Source: Chrysogorgia sp. JL179-B06
Lineage: Eukaryota > Cnidaria > Anthozoa > Scleralcyonacea > Chrysogorgiidae
Reading direction: 5' to 3'
Length of the DNA: 64,000 bases
NCBI GenBank assembly: GCA_035772405.1
Contig: JAYKKM010000222.1
Coordinates: 1,715,501 to 1,779,500, forward strand
Part shown: one piece after another, positions 45,840-58,325 of the stretch
Layout: each line of letters opens with the position of its first letter
How positions within the stretch are numbered: position 1 is the first letter of the stretch
Program-made: the position numbers and the translations under genes
The notes under the pieces: generated by a model
Seen by the model: only the letters and a program-made list of their open reading frames with translations
Database searches by the model: none
Told to the model about the DNA's origin: nothing

Positions 45840-46838
45840 TCTAATTGAGCACATGCTTGCATGTCTGTTTACCGAACACAGCGGCTCAAGCTTACCTCGT
45901 GAGAATTAATTTGTGCTAGTCAGATTATTGTGTGTAGAATTCATTCGATATGTTAAAATGCTAGAATATTGCTGTAAATTTACAGAAATAAAGCTAACCT
46001 TGATGGAAATGTAATGTCTTGGCGGATTTGTTGATTTTGTGGCGATTCGTTGCATAATGTGTTCAACCTGATCAGAAATCCAATTTGACGTTTATATCTG
46101 CGTTTTGTACAGCTACATTTCAAATTAAAGGTATTGCGCTCGTCAAGCTATCTATAATCAGCCGATATAATAAACACCATTAGTACGATTAGGCTACATG
46201 CATGTGGTTCACGTGCTAAACAACTATTACAAAAATAATTTTAAAATATTAATAAATTAAAGCTTAGCAAAGATAAGACTGAATATACGATAATTGCGTC
46301 GAAACAAAGACTAAAAATATCAATGGTGACCATCTATAGGATTAAGAATTTATAATATTAAAAGAGCAAGACAATGTAAAAACATTAGGGGTCATTGCTG
46401 ATTGAAAGGGACATTTTATGAATGAGCATATTCATAATATTACAACGGCACAGCGTCAAAAGGACTAGACTTGACCCAAAGGATGTCTTAATCACGATCT
46501 ATATATCTTTAATTCTTTCTTATTTTGGTTATTGTAGTAATTATTTGCTCGATAACTTAAGAATTCAGGGCTTCTCGAACTTCTCTTGCATAATAAATAA
46601 ACACTAATACAAAATATAGTGGCAAGAATAATTACTGGTATGTCAACAATTTTCCGCCGACTCAATAATGTATAGGCTAATCATTGCCATTAATTTTCAA
46701 GTTACCCGTGAGTATGACTCTGAGATAGAATGTAAACACTGGGCCTTTCCGGCGAGGGGGAAAATTGTTTTCGATATATCGACACCCATTCCCATTTCGT
46801 GCTCTTAAATGGCTAAAATAGGCGCACTGTTCCCATTT

Positions 46839-46996
46839 TGGCGCGATAGCTCAACTGGTCTGCAAACAGTGGATCTGCTGCCTCGTACCCAGGCGTCTCA
46901 ATCCTTCCAAGGCGAAGGAGCGGCTAGGCGGAAGAGCGGGGCGAGCGAGGCGCGGAGGGGTTGCTGGTGGATCTGAATCTCGAAGGTTCGAGTTCA
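46839..46996 (+). repeat. tRNA-like SINE head split by a GC-rich insert
   Basis: GCGATAGCTCAACTGGTCTGC (A-box) and GGTTCGAGTTCAAATTCC (B-box) are separated by about 100 extra bases bounded by GGATCTG on both sides, a possible target duplication. Uninterrupted relatives are at 47,770-47,835, 52,131-52,200 and 55,379-55,441. Confidence 0.6.
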
Positions 46997-47269
46997 AATT
47001 CCGCTCAAGTCAACAATTTTTAGTCGATTCAACAGTGTAGATTAAATCAAGTGATTTCTTAAGGAAACTTGGATTGACCAAAAGTTAAAATGAGAAAGTA
47101 TAGTTAGCAGGTATCAAATAATGAAAACTATCATACTACGAAGTTGAGTCGAGCGAAATCTATAAGAAATTTCTATCGTCTATTTTTGTAACTGCTCGCA
47201 CGTATTTCTGATTTACAAATCAAATATCTAAAAAAGTTGGTGCACTGCCTAAATAACGTGTAAGTTGTC

Positions 47270-47300
47270 TAACGTTTCGCCAGCGAAGTCCCTTCGTCAG
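47270..47300 (-). ncRNA. Possible hammerhead-like motif
   Basis: Minus strand: CTGACGA, a stem-loop region, then GCGAAACGTT. Related sites at 48,172-48,200 and, degraded, 49,132-49,160. Same reasoning and doubts as for 34,313. Confidence 0.25.
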
Positions 47301-47425
47301 AGAGTTATTTATGTATAAATATGAATTCAATAAAGTCAATGTCTCCCGTAAATGTGCGAACCAAAAAACAATTTTATAGTAAAAGTTAAAATTACTTCGC
47401 GGTTTCAACCATATTCTCTAAGTCG

Positions 47426-47557
47426 GTTAGATAATGGTCATTCGTGCTCTATGAGATACAGAGTCTCTCGAATTAGATACAAGAACACTCGGGACTTCCA
47501 ATTCTATCTAATTATCGGGACTCTATATCCCATAGAACACTCTTTACCATTATCTAA
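47426..47557. mobile_element. Foldback MITE family C, copy 1
   Basis: Tips GTTAGATAATGGT and ACCATTATCTAAC. Copy 2 at 49,177-49,305 is in the reverse direction. Confidence 0.7.
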
Positions 47558-47769
47558 CTTCAGTAGCAAGAATAACTACTGCTATATGTCAACAATTTTC
47601 CGCCGACTCAGTAATGTAGGCTATAATCATTGCCATTAATTTTCATGTTACGCTCGTGAGTATGACTCTGAAATAGAATGGAAACACTATACATCCTTAC
47701 AGATGATCATATAGGCGTTAAGTTGTCACGAAAATATTTCGTGCTCTAAAATAGGCGCATTTAAATTTG

Positions 47770-47835
47770 CCGTGATAGATCAACTGGTCTGCAAGCAGTG
47801 GACCGGTATCCCGAAGGTTCGAGATCAAATTCCGC
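47770..47835 (+). repeat. tRNA-like SINE head
   Basis: GTGATAGATCAACTGGTCTGC and GGTTCGAGATCAAATTCC with normal spacing between A- and B-boxes. Confidence 0.55.
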
Positions 47836-49176
47836 ACGAGTCAACAATTTTCCGATTGAACAGTATCGATTAGATCATGTGATTTGTTAAGGGAACTTAA
47901 ATGATCAACTCTTAAAAAAAGACGATCTCACCAAAAAGCAATGTTTATGTTCAACGTTAAAAATGAGCAACTTTTATAGTTAGCAGCATGAAAGTTATAT
48001 CCACTAAGGTTTCAAATAATGAAAACTATATCATACTGCGAAGTTGAGTGGAGGCTAATCTATAAGAAATTTATATTATCGTCTATTTTTGTAACTCAAA
48101 CCTATTTTTGATTTATACAAATCAAATATCTAAAAAGGTTGGTGTATTGCTTAAATAACGTGTAAGTTGTATAACGTTTCGAGCGAAGTCCTTTCGTCAG
48201 AAAGTTTTTTTATTTATTATTTAATTGCTTTAGCTTATCAAAACAATCCTTATATTGAGCACCATCCGACTTGTTGAAACAGCAGGAGTGGAAGTTTTTT
48301 TGAAAGATTAGTAAAGATAAGACAGAGTATATGATAATTGCGTCGAGACAAAGACTAAAAATATCAATGGTGACCATCTAGAAGATTACGAAATTATAAT
48401 ATTAAAAGAGCAAGACAATGTAAAACATTAGGGGTCATTGTTGATGATCAACTTTTATGGAATGAGCATATTCACAATATTACAACCAAAGCGTCAAAAG
48501 CACTAGACTTGTCTCACAGAATGTCTTAATCACGATCTATAAATCTTTAATTCTTTCTTATTTTGATTACTGCAGTAATTATTTGCTTGATAACTTGCAT
48601 TATGAACAAACACTTAGTACAAAATAGAGTGGCAAGAATAATAATCATGTCGATAATTTTCATGTTACCCTTTCATGAGTATATGATTCTTAAATAGAAT
48701 GGAAACACTACATATCCATGCAGATGATCATAGGCGTTAAGTTGTCACGAAAATATTTCGTGCACTTAAATGGCTAAAACTGATGCGTACTGAATATGCG
48801 CACTAAACGTTGACCTTCGGGAGGTTCGAGTTCAAATTCAGCTCGAGTCAACAATATTCCGTCGATTCAACAGTGTAGATTAGATCAAGTGATTTGTTAA
48901 GGGAACTTAATTGACCAAAAGTTTAAAATGAGCAAGTATAGTTAGCAGCACAGTTAGTTTATGTTCACGGTCTCAAATAATGAAAACTATCATACTACGA
49001 AGTTAAGTCGAGCGAAATCTATAAGAAATTTCTAGTATCGTCTATTTTTGTAACTGCTCAAACCTATTTCTGATTTACAAATCAAATATCTAAAAAAGTT
49101 GGTGCACTGCCTAAATAACGTGTAAGTTGTCTAACGTTTCGCCAGCGAAGTTCCTTAGAGAGTTATTTATGTATAG

Positions 49177-49305
49177 GTTAGATAATGGTAACGAGTGTTC
49201 TATATATGGTATATAGTCCCAATAATTAGATAGAAGGCCCCGAGTGTCATTCTTTCTAATTCGAGGACTCTGTATCCCATAGAGCACGAATGACCATTAT
49301 CTAAC
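49177..49305. mobile_element. Foldback MITE family C, copy 2
   Basis: Same tips, inverted relative to copy 1, about 130 bases. Confidence 0.7.
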
Positions 49306-49428
49306 CGACTTAGAGCATGGTTGAAACCTGCACGATGCAATTTTAACTTTTACTATAAAATTGTTTTTTGGTTCGCACATTTACCGGAGACATTGACTTT
49401 ATTGAATTCATTAGTGGCTTCATTGAAT

Positions 49429-49506
49429 TCATTAGTAAACTCTACATAGAGTCCACTGTGCTATGACAAAAGAAAACAAAAGATCTTTCGGTGGACTCTA
49501 TATAGA
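49429..49506. repeat. Short inverted repeat
   Basis: TAGTAAACTCTACATAGAGTCCAC and GTGGACTCTATATAGAGTTCACTA; about 24-bp arms with two mismatches. Confidence 0.75.
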
Positions 49507-49737
49507 GTTCACTAATCTGTCTACTCTTGATGAATTAAAACACTATCGAATATAGAGCAGTGAAATACTCGACGTGGATTGGATGAGTGCAGGTTGCAAC
49601 CATTCTCTAATTATTCTTTAGTTGCTTTAGCTTAATTATCAAAACAATCCTTATACAAACTGCTATTGTGCACCATCCGACTTATTAAAACAGCAGAAGT
49701 TGATGTTTTTAAGAACAAGAAATCGTAGCGCTATTAA

Positions 49738-49815
49738 ACAATTAGTCACCGAAGTCGAGGTGATTATCGGTGAATATCACCGATAATCACCGAGACTGAG
49801 GTGACTAATTGTTTT
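49738..49815. repeat. Nested hairpin next to an inserted element
   Basis: Outer arms ACAATTAGTCACC/GGTGACTAATTGT and inner arms GGTGATTATCGGTGA/TCACCGATAATCACC, with matching 8-base internal loops. It lies exactly between the R sequence and the element that follows. Confidence 0.75.
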
Positions 49816-51023
49816 AGTAGAAATTCACAGGTGACTATCAGAGAGAAACAACTGAAAGAAAGCAATGGGAAATGTTTTAATTATTTTATTTGTTATTTCC
49901 GGAAGTCGCGCAAGATCACATGATTTTACGTAATCAACATTCAACAGAATATTAAAACGAACAACATACGAACGTGCTATACTCTTGCAAGTGGAGGCCA
50001 AAATGTGCTTAAAAAGCGATTTTGCTGTCAGATCAAACAGAACTACAGAGTGTAAGACTGAGTTAAAGATTGAGTTAACATAAACGAGCAACTGTGGAAA
50101 GATCCAGACGGAACTTGTTTTTGCTTGGCTAGTACAAAACCGGCTTCACTTTTTTGTCCAGCTCAAAGTTCCCTTGTCAATCAGCATTTTTTACCAGGTG
50201 AAGCAATGACTTTTTCAGCAGATTTGGTTTGTTTTTTCTTGGCCGATTTCCAACGTAGATGGAGATACAGAACCTTAGTTGCTGTTTCGAGTAAAACTCG
50301 GGGATAATTCTGTGTATCAGCATTCTGTCTCGTACAATTTTTGGATATAGTTTCACGGCTGTCAATGTTTTTCTGAACCGTGTCACCGCTATTTTTCCTT
50401 CACTGACGGAGCTGCTTGAGGTAGGAACTAAAACTTAGTGTTTTATTAGCCTCATTGAATAAGTAATACTGTCACAGATTGAAATTTGTTTGTACGGAGG
50501 ATGACGGTCAAGACTGCAGCTCGGACTGACAACAACTGACTTGTTTTTTGTTAAAACGGCAGTCTTTTTTCGGGCAGAAACGTAAAATATTGAAAAGAAT
50601 TTGTTTATATCTTCGACAACCATACTAATAAGCTTTCAAATATTGTCTTAAATGTTTGTGGTTCAAAGTATTCTGTTAAATAAAGTTTTTTTCACAAAAT
50701 TACTTGTTGTTTTAATCGTGTCGCCGATTGCCGTCGACACCACCATCAAGAGTTTATAGCTATAAAATTAGGAAAATTCTTATATCTTACCTCGAAAACG
50801 TTTAACTCTATATTTAGTTGTTTCTTTTGTTTGTTTTTGAATAGTATTTTCTTTAGTTTTATTTGATTTTTCGTACGTAATATCGATAAATCGAGAAGCC
50901 GCCATTTTTAAATCGCTGAAAATGTGAAAGTCACCTCGCGCGAGGTGACTATCACAAAATAGGTCGTCCATCTCGACCAATCACGGCACGAGAAACTCTA
51001 TAGTCACCTGTCAATTTCTACTA
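49816..51023 (-). mobile_element. TIR-bounded insert carrying a Crypton/DUF3504-like gene remnant
   Basis: Tips TAGTAGAAATTCACAGGTGACTAT and ATAGTCACCTGTCAATTTCTACTA (two mismatches or so). The insert splits an R copy; the empty site is visible near 52,460. On the minus strand an exon-like frame starts MAASRFIDITYEKSNK (50,903) and ends at a GTAAGA donor (50,790). Degraded downstream pieces read EDINKFFSIFYVSARKK, and then a stretch resembling the YFGRRGRKNQ...L block of DUF3504/Crypton-like proteins. Cryptons lack inverted tips, so this may be a captured gene. Assignment tentative. Confidence 0.4.
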
Positions 51024-53383
51024 ACAAGGAATGTCGCTCAGTTGACCTTCAACAGCATTCGTAAAATTAATGCATGCCTCCAAGGCCACTATCGAATTGA
51101 ACACATGCAGACATGTTTGCTTGTCTGTTTACTGAACACAATGGCTCAAGCTTACCTCGTGAGAATTCATTTGACATTTGTGCTAGAATATTGTGTAGAG
51201 AATTCATTCGATAGGTTAAAATGCTAGAATATTGCCATAAATTTACGGAAATGAAGCTCACGTTGGTGGAAATGTAATGGACTTGGTGGATTTTTTGATT
51301 TTGTGGCGATTCGTTGCATCGATTTGCGACACAAGATTGTTTTGATCATTAATGTGTTTAACCTGATCAAAAATCCAATTTTACGTTTATAAACGTAAAA
51401 TCAGGTTAAAGATATATATATCTGCGTCTTCAAATTAAACGTTGGAACGAAGGTATTGCGCTCGTTAATTACCTATCTATAATCAGCCGATATAATAAAC
51501 ACCATTATTTCGATTAGGCTACTTGCATGTGGTTCACGATAAAAACAACTATAACAAAAATAATTTTAAAATATTAATAAATTAAAGCTTAGCAAAGATC
51601 ACACAGAATGTATGATAATTGCGTCGAGACAAAGACTAAAAATATCAATGGCGACCATCTATAGGATTAAGAAATTATAATATTAAAAAAGCAAGACAAT
51701 GTAAAACATTAGGGGTCATTGCTGATACCGAAAGGGACATTTTATGAATGAGCATATTCATAATATTACAACCACAAAGCACTAGATTTGTCCCAAAGTA
51801 TGTCTTAATCACGATCTATAAATCTTTAATTCTTTCTTATTTTGATTACTGTAGTAAATTATTTGCTTAATAACTTGCATAATAAACAAACACTTAATAC
51901 AAAATAGAGTGGCAAGAATTATTATTGGTATGTCAACAATTTTCCGCCGACTCACTAATGTAGGCTAATCATTGCCATTAATTTTCATGTTACCTTCGTG
52001 AATATGATTCTGAAATAGAATGTAAATTAACTACACATCCATGCAGATGATCATAGGCGTTATTGAGTTGTCACGAAAATATTTCGTGCTCTTGCTTAAA
52101 TGGCTAAAATAGGCGCACTGTTCCCATTTTGGCGTGATAGATCATTACTGGTCTGCAAGCAACGGACCGGTATCCCGAAGGTTCGAGATCAAATTCCGCA
52201 CGAGTTAACAATTTTCCGTCGATTCAACAGTGTAGATTAGATCAACTGATTTGTCAAGGGAACTTAAAAAGTCAAAAATAAGCGGTCACAAATAATGAAA
52301 ACTAACATACTACGAAGTTGAGTCGAGGCTAATCTATAAGAAATTTCTATTACCGTCTATTTTTGTCACTCAAACCTATTTCTTATGTACAAATCAATTA
52401 TCTAAAACATCCGGCTTATTGAAACAGCTGGAGTACGATGGAAGTTTTTGATAAGAAGAAATGGTAGCGCTACCAAGGAATGTCGCTCGGTTGACCTTCA
52501 ACAGCATTGGTAAGATCAACGCATGAGAATTAATGCATTATATAATAATCGAATTGAGCACATGCTTGCTTGTCTGTTTACTGAATACAATGGCTCAAGC
52601 TTATACCTCGTGAGAATTCATTTGTGCTAGTCAGAATATTGTGTAGAGAATTCATTCTATATGTTAAAAAGCTATAGAATATTGCCGTACATTTACAGAA
52701 ATGAAGTTCACGTTGATGGGAATTTAATGGACTTGGTGGATTTGTTGATTTTGTGGCGATTCGTTCCATTGACACGCGACACAAGATTGTTTTCATTAAT
52801 GTGTTCTCCCTGATCAGAAATCCGATTTGACGTTTATATCTGCGTTTTGTACATCTGAATTTCAAATTAATAATCAGCAAATATAATAAACACCATTACT
52901 TCGATTAGGCAACTTGCGCGTGGTTTTCGTGCAAAACAACTATTACAAAAATACTTTTAAAATATTAATAAGTTAAAGATTAGTAAAGATAAGACAGAAT
53001 ATATGATAATTGCGTCGAGACAAAGACTAAAAAATATCAATGGTGAACCATCAATAAGATTAGGAAATTATAATATCAAAAGAGCAAGACGATATATAAA
53101 AACATTATTAGGGGTCATTGTTGCAATGACTAACTTTTATAAAATGAGTATATATATTCATAGTATTACAACCAAAGTATAAAAAGGACTAGGCATGTTA
53201 ACACGCACGAAACCTTTTGTCCCAAAGGATGTTTTAATCACGATCTATAAACCTTCATTCTTCCTTATTTTAATTACTGTTGTAATTAGTTGCTTGCCAA
53301 CTTGCAAAATACAAAAAAAGAGCGGCAATAATAATTTCTGGTGTGCCAACAATTTCCGCCCACTCGGTAGTGTAGGCAACCAG

Positions 53384-54215
53384 CGTTCCCCTGACCTGCG
53401 GGGGGGGGGGACGGAGACTCTGGGATAATCCATAGCCGGAAGTATTTTGATTGGCTGACTATAATTGGAATAATTAACACTTTTTCTGTCATGGATTAGT
53501 AAAAACACAAGAACAATGTTGTTCGAACAGGCGTTTACAAAATGTTTTGGAAGACCTCTCTATCTTCTATTAAGGCTTCTGGGTGGGCGAATATTATTTG
53601 GCTTGGCTGGACAATCTGCTCATATAAAGATACTCCACCTTTCGTTGTCCCATTTGCGCTAAATTGTAGAATACCTGTCCACTTTCGCTATTTGTATCTG
53701 TTGATAGTTAGTAAAAGGGTCAAATTACGAAAAGTTCATCATATCCGATTGCTTCGTTCTATTTTAAAACCCAATTTATTTTGATGACTATCAACATGTA
53801 CACAAAATATAAACCTTCGACATTATATTTAAAAATATTTTAGAGCAACCTGGTTCGTATTTCTGCCTTTAAGTGCGGTTTCAAAAGTGGACGGCCAACG
53901 GGTATTCTATAATTGCTCCCAAATCCTCGGACGACTATACTCTTGAGCGCTTCATATTGATGCTCCTTTATTACAATTTTCCCTTTGTTCAGTTTTTGTT
54001 AATACTTTCCTAAAGCAGCATGAAAAATATCAATATATCCTCGTCCGACAAATTATGCCAAAAGCAAAGCAAATGCTTGTTCGCTGGCCTTTCCCGGTTT
54101 ATTGTCACGCATGCGTTCTTCGTAACCGGAACCATGTTTTTCTGTTTCCGGCGATGGATTATCCCAGAGTCTCCGTTTCCCCCTGCAGGTCAGGGGGAAC
54201 GCAGGCTTTGGGAAC
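53384..54215. mobile_element. Insert with about 60-bp inverted ends
   Basis: The left end GCGTTCCCCTGACCTG through GACTCTGGGATAATCCAT is inverted at 54,140-54,203. GTAGTGTAGGC stands on both sides, a 9-11 bp duplication, and sister R copies show the uninterrupted site (for example near 47,612). Long tips and a 9-11 bp duplication would fit a Mutator-like MITE, but no transposase is present. Confidence 0.55.
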
Positions 54216-54275
54216 GAGATTGTAGTGTAGGCTTTTTATTAATTTTCATATTACCCTGGGGATGATTCTGAAATA

Positions 54276-54671
54276 CAGGGTGTATGAAAATAACGAGACC
54301 TTTAGAAATTAACCTACAGTATTGTTGTTAAGCACAAGATTTTATGCTCCTGGGAATTTAAAATAGCTTCTAATCGTATGAAGGAGCATATTTGACAGCA
54401 GGATTCCGACCAGGAAACCTTGCTCGAAATGCGTTTTGCACTGCGGCTATACTTTGAGTCTCGGTATAATGTAAAACAGTAAAAACTCGTTGCTCTGTGG
54501 TCAGTTGAACCATTTTTATTCGAACTGATGATATGACTAATTAGTACTTTGACAATTTGTTATTCGGTTATGCTCCTTCATACGATTAGAAGCTATTTTA
54601 AATTCCCAGGAGCATAAAATCTTGTGCTTAACAACAATAGGTCTAAAGGTCTCGTTTTTTTATACACCCTG
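54276..54671. mobile_element. TA-flanked foldback MITE (mariner-like), 396 bp
   Basis: Tips CAGGGTGTATGAAAATAACGAGACC and GGTCTCGTTTTTTTATACACCCTG with about 110-base inverted arms. TA flanks both sides. Sister R copies read GAAATAGAATGG at the empty site, so insertion at TA is clear. Non-coding. Confidence 0.8.
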
Positions 54672-54696
54672 TAGAAGGGAAACACTACACATCATT

Positions 54697-55292
54697 AAAG
54701 TGGCACTACGTACGATGAAAATTCACCCCCGTTTTTTAGATTTTCTTTAGCATAGAATAGTACTACAGGGTCGAAAGTGATCATCGATCACTAAAAATGG
54801 TATTTTGAAGTAACTATTTTGAGCTCTGAGATCACTACTATACTTAGGCCACCATTACCAAGAACGTGTTCCAAGTGAGCCCGCAATTTCAAAAGGTAAT
54901 ATTGTTTGTGACGTCAGATTCTCAATGCTACGCCTGAATTTCAGTCGAGGTTACTTGTTTTCTTGTTTTCTTAATTTCTTCGTCAGAAGTAGATGAAATG
55001 TCCAGCCTTTCAGACGAAGAATTTTCAAAAAAACGACCTTGATCACTATGGATTTACTTGAAGAATTAGCCATGTGGAGTCTTCGTGTTCAGAATTTTAC
55101 GTCACTTCGTTACGCTGGTCAGGAACATTATCGATTAATGGCGGACGTAACAACTCCAGATTCGGAGCCAGAAAGATAATACAATTGCAATCGTCGAATC
55201 GAAAACGGTTTCGACCGAGTAATATTTAGCAGCTCTGCTTTATAAATACGTAAAAATATCGATAGGTAAAAATGTGATCGTCGTACCACTTT
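54697..55292. mobile_element. Insert with AAAGTGGYACKACG tips
   Basis: The left tip AAAGTGGCACTACGTACGAT and right tip CGTCGTACCACTTT are inverted. It interrupts the R block ACTACACATCCATGCAGATG. It contains a short plus-strand reading (MDLLEELAMWSLRVQNF at about 55,048, ending DSEPER) that may be the start of a lost transposon gene. Confidence 0.55.
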
Positions 55293-55600
55293 GCAGATGA
55301 TCATAACGGACAAGCATTAAGTTGTCACGAAAATATTAGTCTTTAAATGGCTAAATTAGGCACACTATTCCCGTTTTGGCGCAATAGCTCAACTGGTCAA
55401 GCAGTGGACCGGAATCCCAAAGGTTCGAGTTCAAATTCCGCTCAAGTCAACAATTTTCTGTTTCAATGTATCTAGATTAATCTTGTCGATTAATTTTCCA
55501 TATGAGATTAGATCAAGTAATTCGTTAAGGGAACTTAAATGACCAACTCTTAAAGAAAGACGACCACACCAAAAAGAAATGTTTAGGCCACTCCAAATTA

Positions 55601-57129
55601 GACTTTTTAATTTCCCGTCCAGCGCCGCCCGCGTCTCCTAGAAGAGGCCGCGTGATTTGTTCATTATCGACCTTCTGTTCCATTATTTGCAATTTATAAA
55701 ATCAACAGATCCGCTGAAGCGCTTACATATCAAAACAACATACAAAATTTAAATGCTGCAACAAACTAAAAAATAGGTACGCAATGCGTACACGCGTCTA
55801 CGTTTTACAGACAATGAAATGCGATATATAAACACAAGTTAAAAGAAGATGGAGAAGGATTGAAGGTATCGGTTGTTCAAACTTTGATTCGCATTAAATC
55901 TTTTCAATTAATTAAATCTTAAATCAGTTTTTATATTATGGTATGTCAGTTTTGTCATAAAAGCTCACTTTTGCCAGCAGATCATTAGCATATCAAACTT
56001 TGCGCGGACAAATAGTCTTCTCGTATTTCGCCGTTTCGTATGACAAACTTTTGCTATATTTAATTCCACAAAACAGGGGTAAATTTCGAGGTTTTCGCTT
56101 TACTGTTCTTTCTTCGCGATAAATGGCACGTTGTTACCACTGAAATCGGAAAATAGAGTTATTAAGACGTCTTTTAAATATATCTTCGATTGGAAAAGTT
56201 ACAAATTCAGGGGGGCAAATATCAAATGTCTATTCGCCGTTTTTCTATAATTTACTATGGAAATCAACCTCCCGCGCACTTGTTTTGGAGGTAATGGGCT
56301 CTAGTGCTTACTACGCATGCTTGTAGCGCGTGTTACCGCCACATCCAAAATCTTCATTCAATTCCGCGCATTTTGATACTATATTCATCAATATTCGTGT
56401 CGATTTGAGGGGGGAAAAATGATCGTGAAGTTGGGTATATTTCTGCTGTTGGCCGGCGCATTAATAATTCGGTTGGTAGAAGCTGTGGAGATGATGTTGA
56501 ACTTAAATCGTTGGCGGAGTCTATGGTACCTTTGGTTGTTTACGAAATAAACAAGTAAGCTCGATTCTTTTATATTTTGTGTTCATCAATTAAAACTAAC
56601 AGAAAATATCTAATGCTGTACAGTAGGTTCTATATGCTGCGGATTATAGTGTCTATTTGGACACAATTGTCATTAAAATGTCTTATTATTGTCGTATACG
56701 TTATCCAGTACTGTAGCAAACGAGAACAGGATCAAAGCGTTGATGCGTTTTTGACCATAGCTGTCAATAGAATTCTTCTTCGATAATCAGGAATATGTGG
56801 TGTGAAGGTTAGTGGTCGGTTGTTGGGGGATGAAACACAGTATTCTTCAGCGAAACGCATCATGGGCCGCAAAGTTCGATCTATGCGCCATCTTGAGTCT
56901 AAGTTTTCAATACAATTACGTCATTTACCCGCTCGCGAAGTACTGGACGCTAGTTAACTCAAATGTCCACGATAATATAGAGAAACTTTGATATGAATTT
57001 TACTTTTTTCACCAAATACTGTAATAGGCCTGTAATAGGCGACGAAATCAGGATGCAATACTTCATTAGACATTATATTATAATTTAACATAACATTCAT
57101 GCTACAATATCAATAGACTAATAGAGTAT
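55601..57129. other. Low-repeat stretch with one possible exon
   Basis: Less repetitive than its surroundings. Apart from the candidate exon at 56,419 nothing coding is supported. Confidence 0.35.
56419..56554 (+). CDS. Possible signal-peptide exon (weak)
   Basis: ATG at 56,419 opens MIVKLGIFLLLAGALIIRLVEA, a convincing signal-peptide-like start. In the plain frame it ends at a TAA at about 56,547. A neighbouring frame (SCGDDVELKSLAESMVPLVV) reads on to a GTAAGC donor near 56,555. Either a short real frame, or a first exon with a one-base problem near 56,468. No partner exon found. Confidence 0.25.
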
Positions 57130-57790
57130 AACAGTTTGGGGAATTTTAAGATTTTGGCAATTGAAACACCAGGCGGGAACCGTAATTTTAAAATAAAGAT
57201 TGAAGCCTAGAAAATGACTTTTAGACATGACATGACAGAAATTTGAAAAATATTTTATTAGCTAACGTTTCGTTGCGACATGCAACATCTTCAGAGCGAT
57301 TTAAATTATTTGATACAATATTTAAATTATTTGATACACAGTTCATTCAGTATTAGGTTATAAAACGGTCAAAAAATTTTCAAACGATTACAAACGGTCA
57401 AATATATATGATAACGATTAGTCAAGAGATTAAATTCAAATGTTGGCCAAGTTAATGAAACTTAGGTCAGGGTTAAGTGGGATTAAACAAAGTTAGAATA
57501 GGAAAAGTGAGACAGAACTTATGTTGGAGTTGAGGACTTGGCGTAAGTTTTGAAATCATAAGACTTTCCCTGAGTAACAGTTCAAATTTATAAGGAGAGG
57601 AGGTTAGAATTTTAAAGTCTATGCTTGTGAGCGAGAACACTATACATAGATATTACTGTCACGGAGCGTTCTTTCCCAGTCATAGCCGAAACCCCCAGGC
57701 CCCATGAGGTCCGACTGAATACGCGCGTGTGGATGTGTCAGCGCGTTTGGTCGACATACAATGCATCACACCATTGACGGAGATATTAAA
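57130..57790 (-). mobile_element. Penelope-like element fragment (tandem copy)
   Basis: Minus strand: a degraded GIY-YIG piece (YVDQTR then HIHTR), then FKILTSSPYKFELLLRESLM, then CTGAAGATGTTGCATGTCGCAACGAAACGTTAGC (57,294-57,261), typical of Penelope-like ends. It parallels 57,900-58,514, so two copies stand head to tail. Confidence 0.65.
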
Positions 57791-58325
57791 CGTTCAAAAT
57801 AATATACGACGAAGCGGTCGCCTGATTGCCTATTAATTTCTAAGTACGTAAACAGGTTTTTACGAAGGGTATATATGCACGTAATCGTAATATAATAGAC
57901 AATTTTTGTATGTTTAAACATATATTATGTTTAAATATAAAAATCAAAGCCCAGCAAATAACTTTTAGGCACAGCATTGCAGTCGAACATTTTAATGTAG
58001 CTAACGTTTCGTATATACTGTATATATATATACATATATATGCAAATATAAAGTAAGTGTAAGATTACATTAACGGTCAAATAGATAAACGGTCACTAGA
58101 TATTAAACGGTTAAAGATTACAAACGGTAAAAATTTAAAGTTTAAAATTCGAAAATCAAAACAACTATTTGTATTATATTACGTAATTAGGTGTGTATAT
58201 ATCAAGGTTAAGTTATTAATAGCGGAAGAGAGATTAGAATAGTGAATTAATGTGGTATAGAGCTGATATTAACATTAAGATTAGGTTTGAGTTTGCAAAT
58301 GATAAGACTTTCTCTAAGAAGTAAT

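Larger units (their letters stand above)
45840..55600 (+). repeat. Array of composite repeat R (about 10 kb)
   Basis: Imperfect direct copies of a unit with ordered blocks: AGCACATGCTTGC, GAGAATTCATTTGTGCTAG, AAATGCTAGAATATTGCC, ATTGCGTCGAGACAAAGAC, an RT remnant (GGGGTCATTGCTGATG... to AGAGTGGCAAGAATAAT), a tRNA-like head, GTCAACAATTTTCCG and ATCAAGTGATTTGTTAAGG. The GTCGAGACAAAGAC block or the AATATCAATGGTGACCATC following it is at about 46,295, 48,340, 51,620 and 53,020. The RT remnants are CR1-like and full of stops. Later elements interrupt several copies, as listed separately. No host gene seen inside. Confidence 0.75.
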
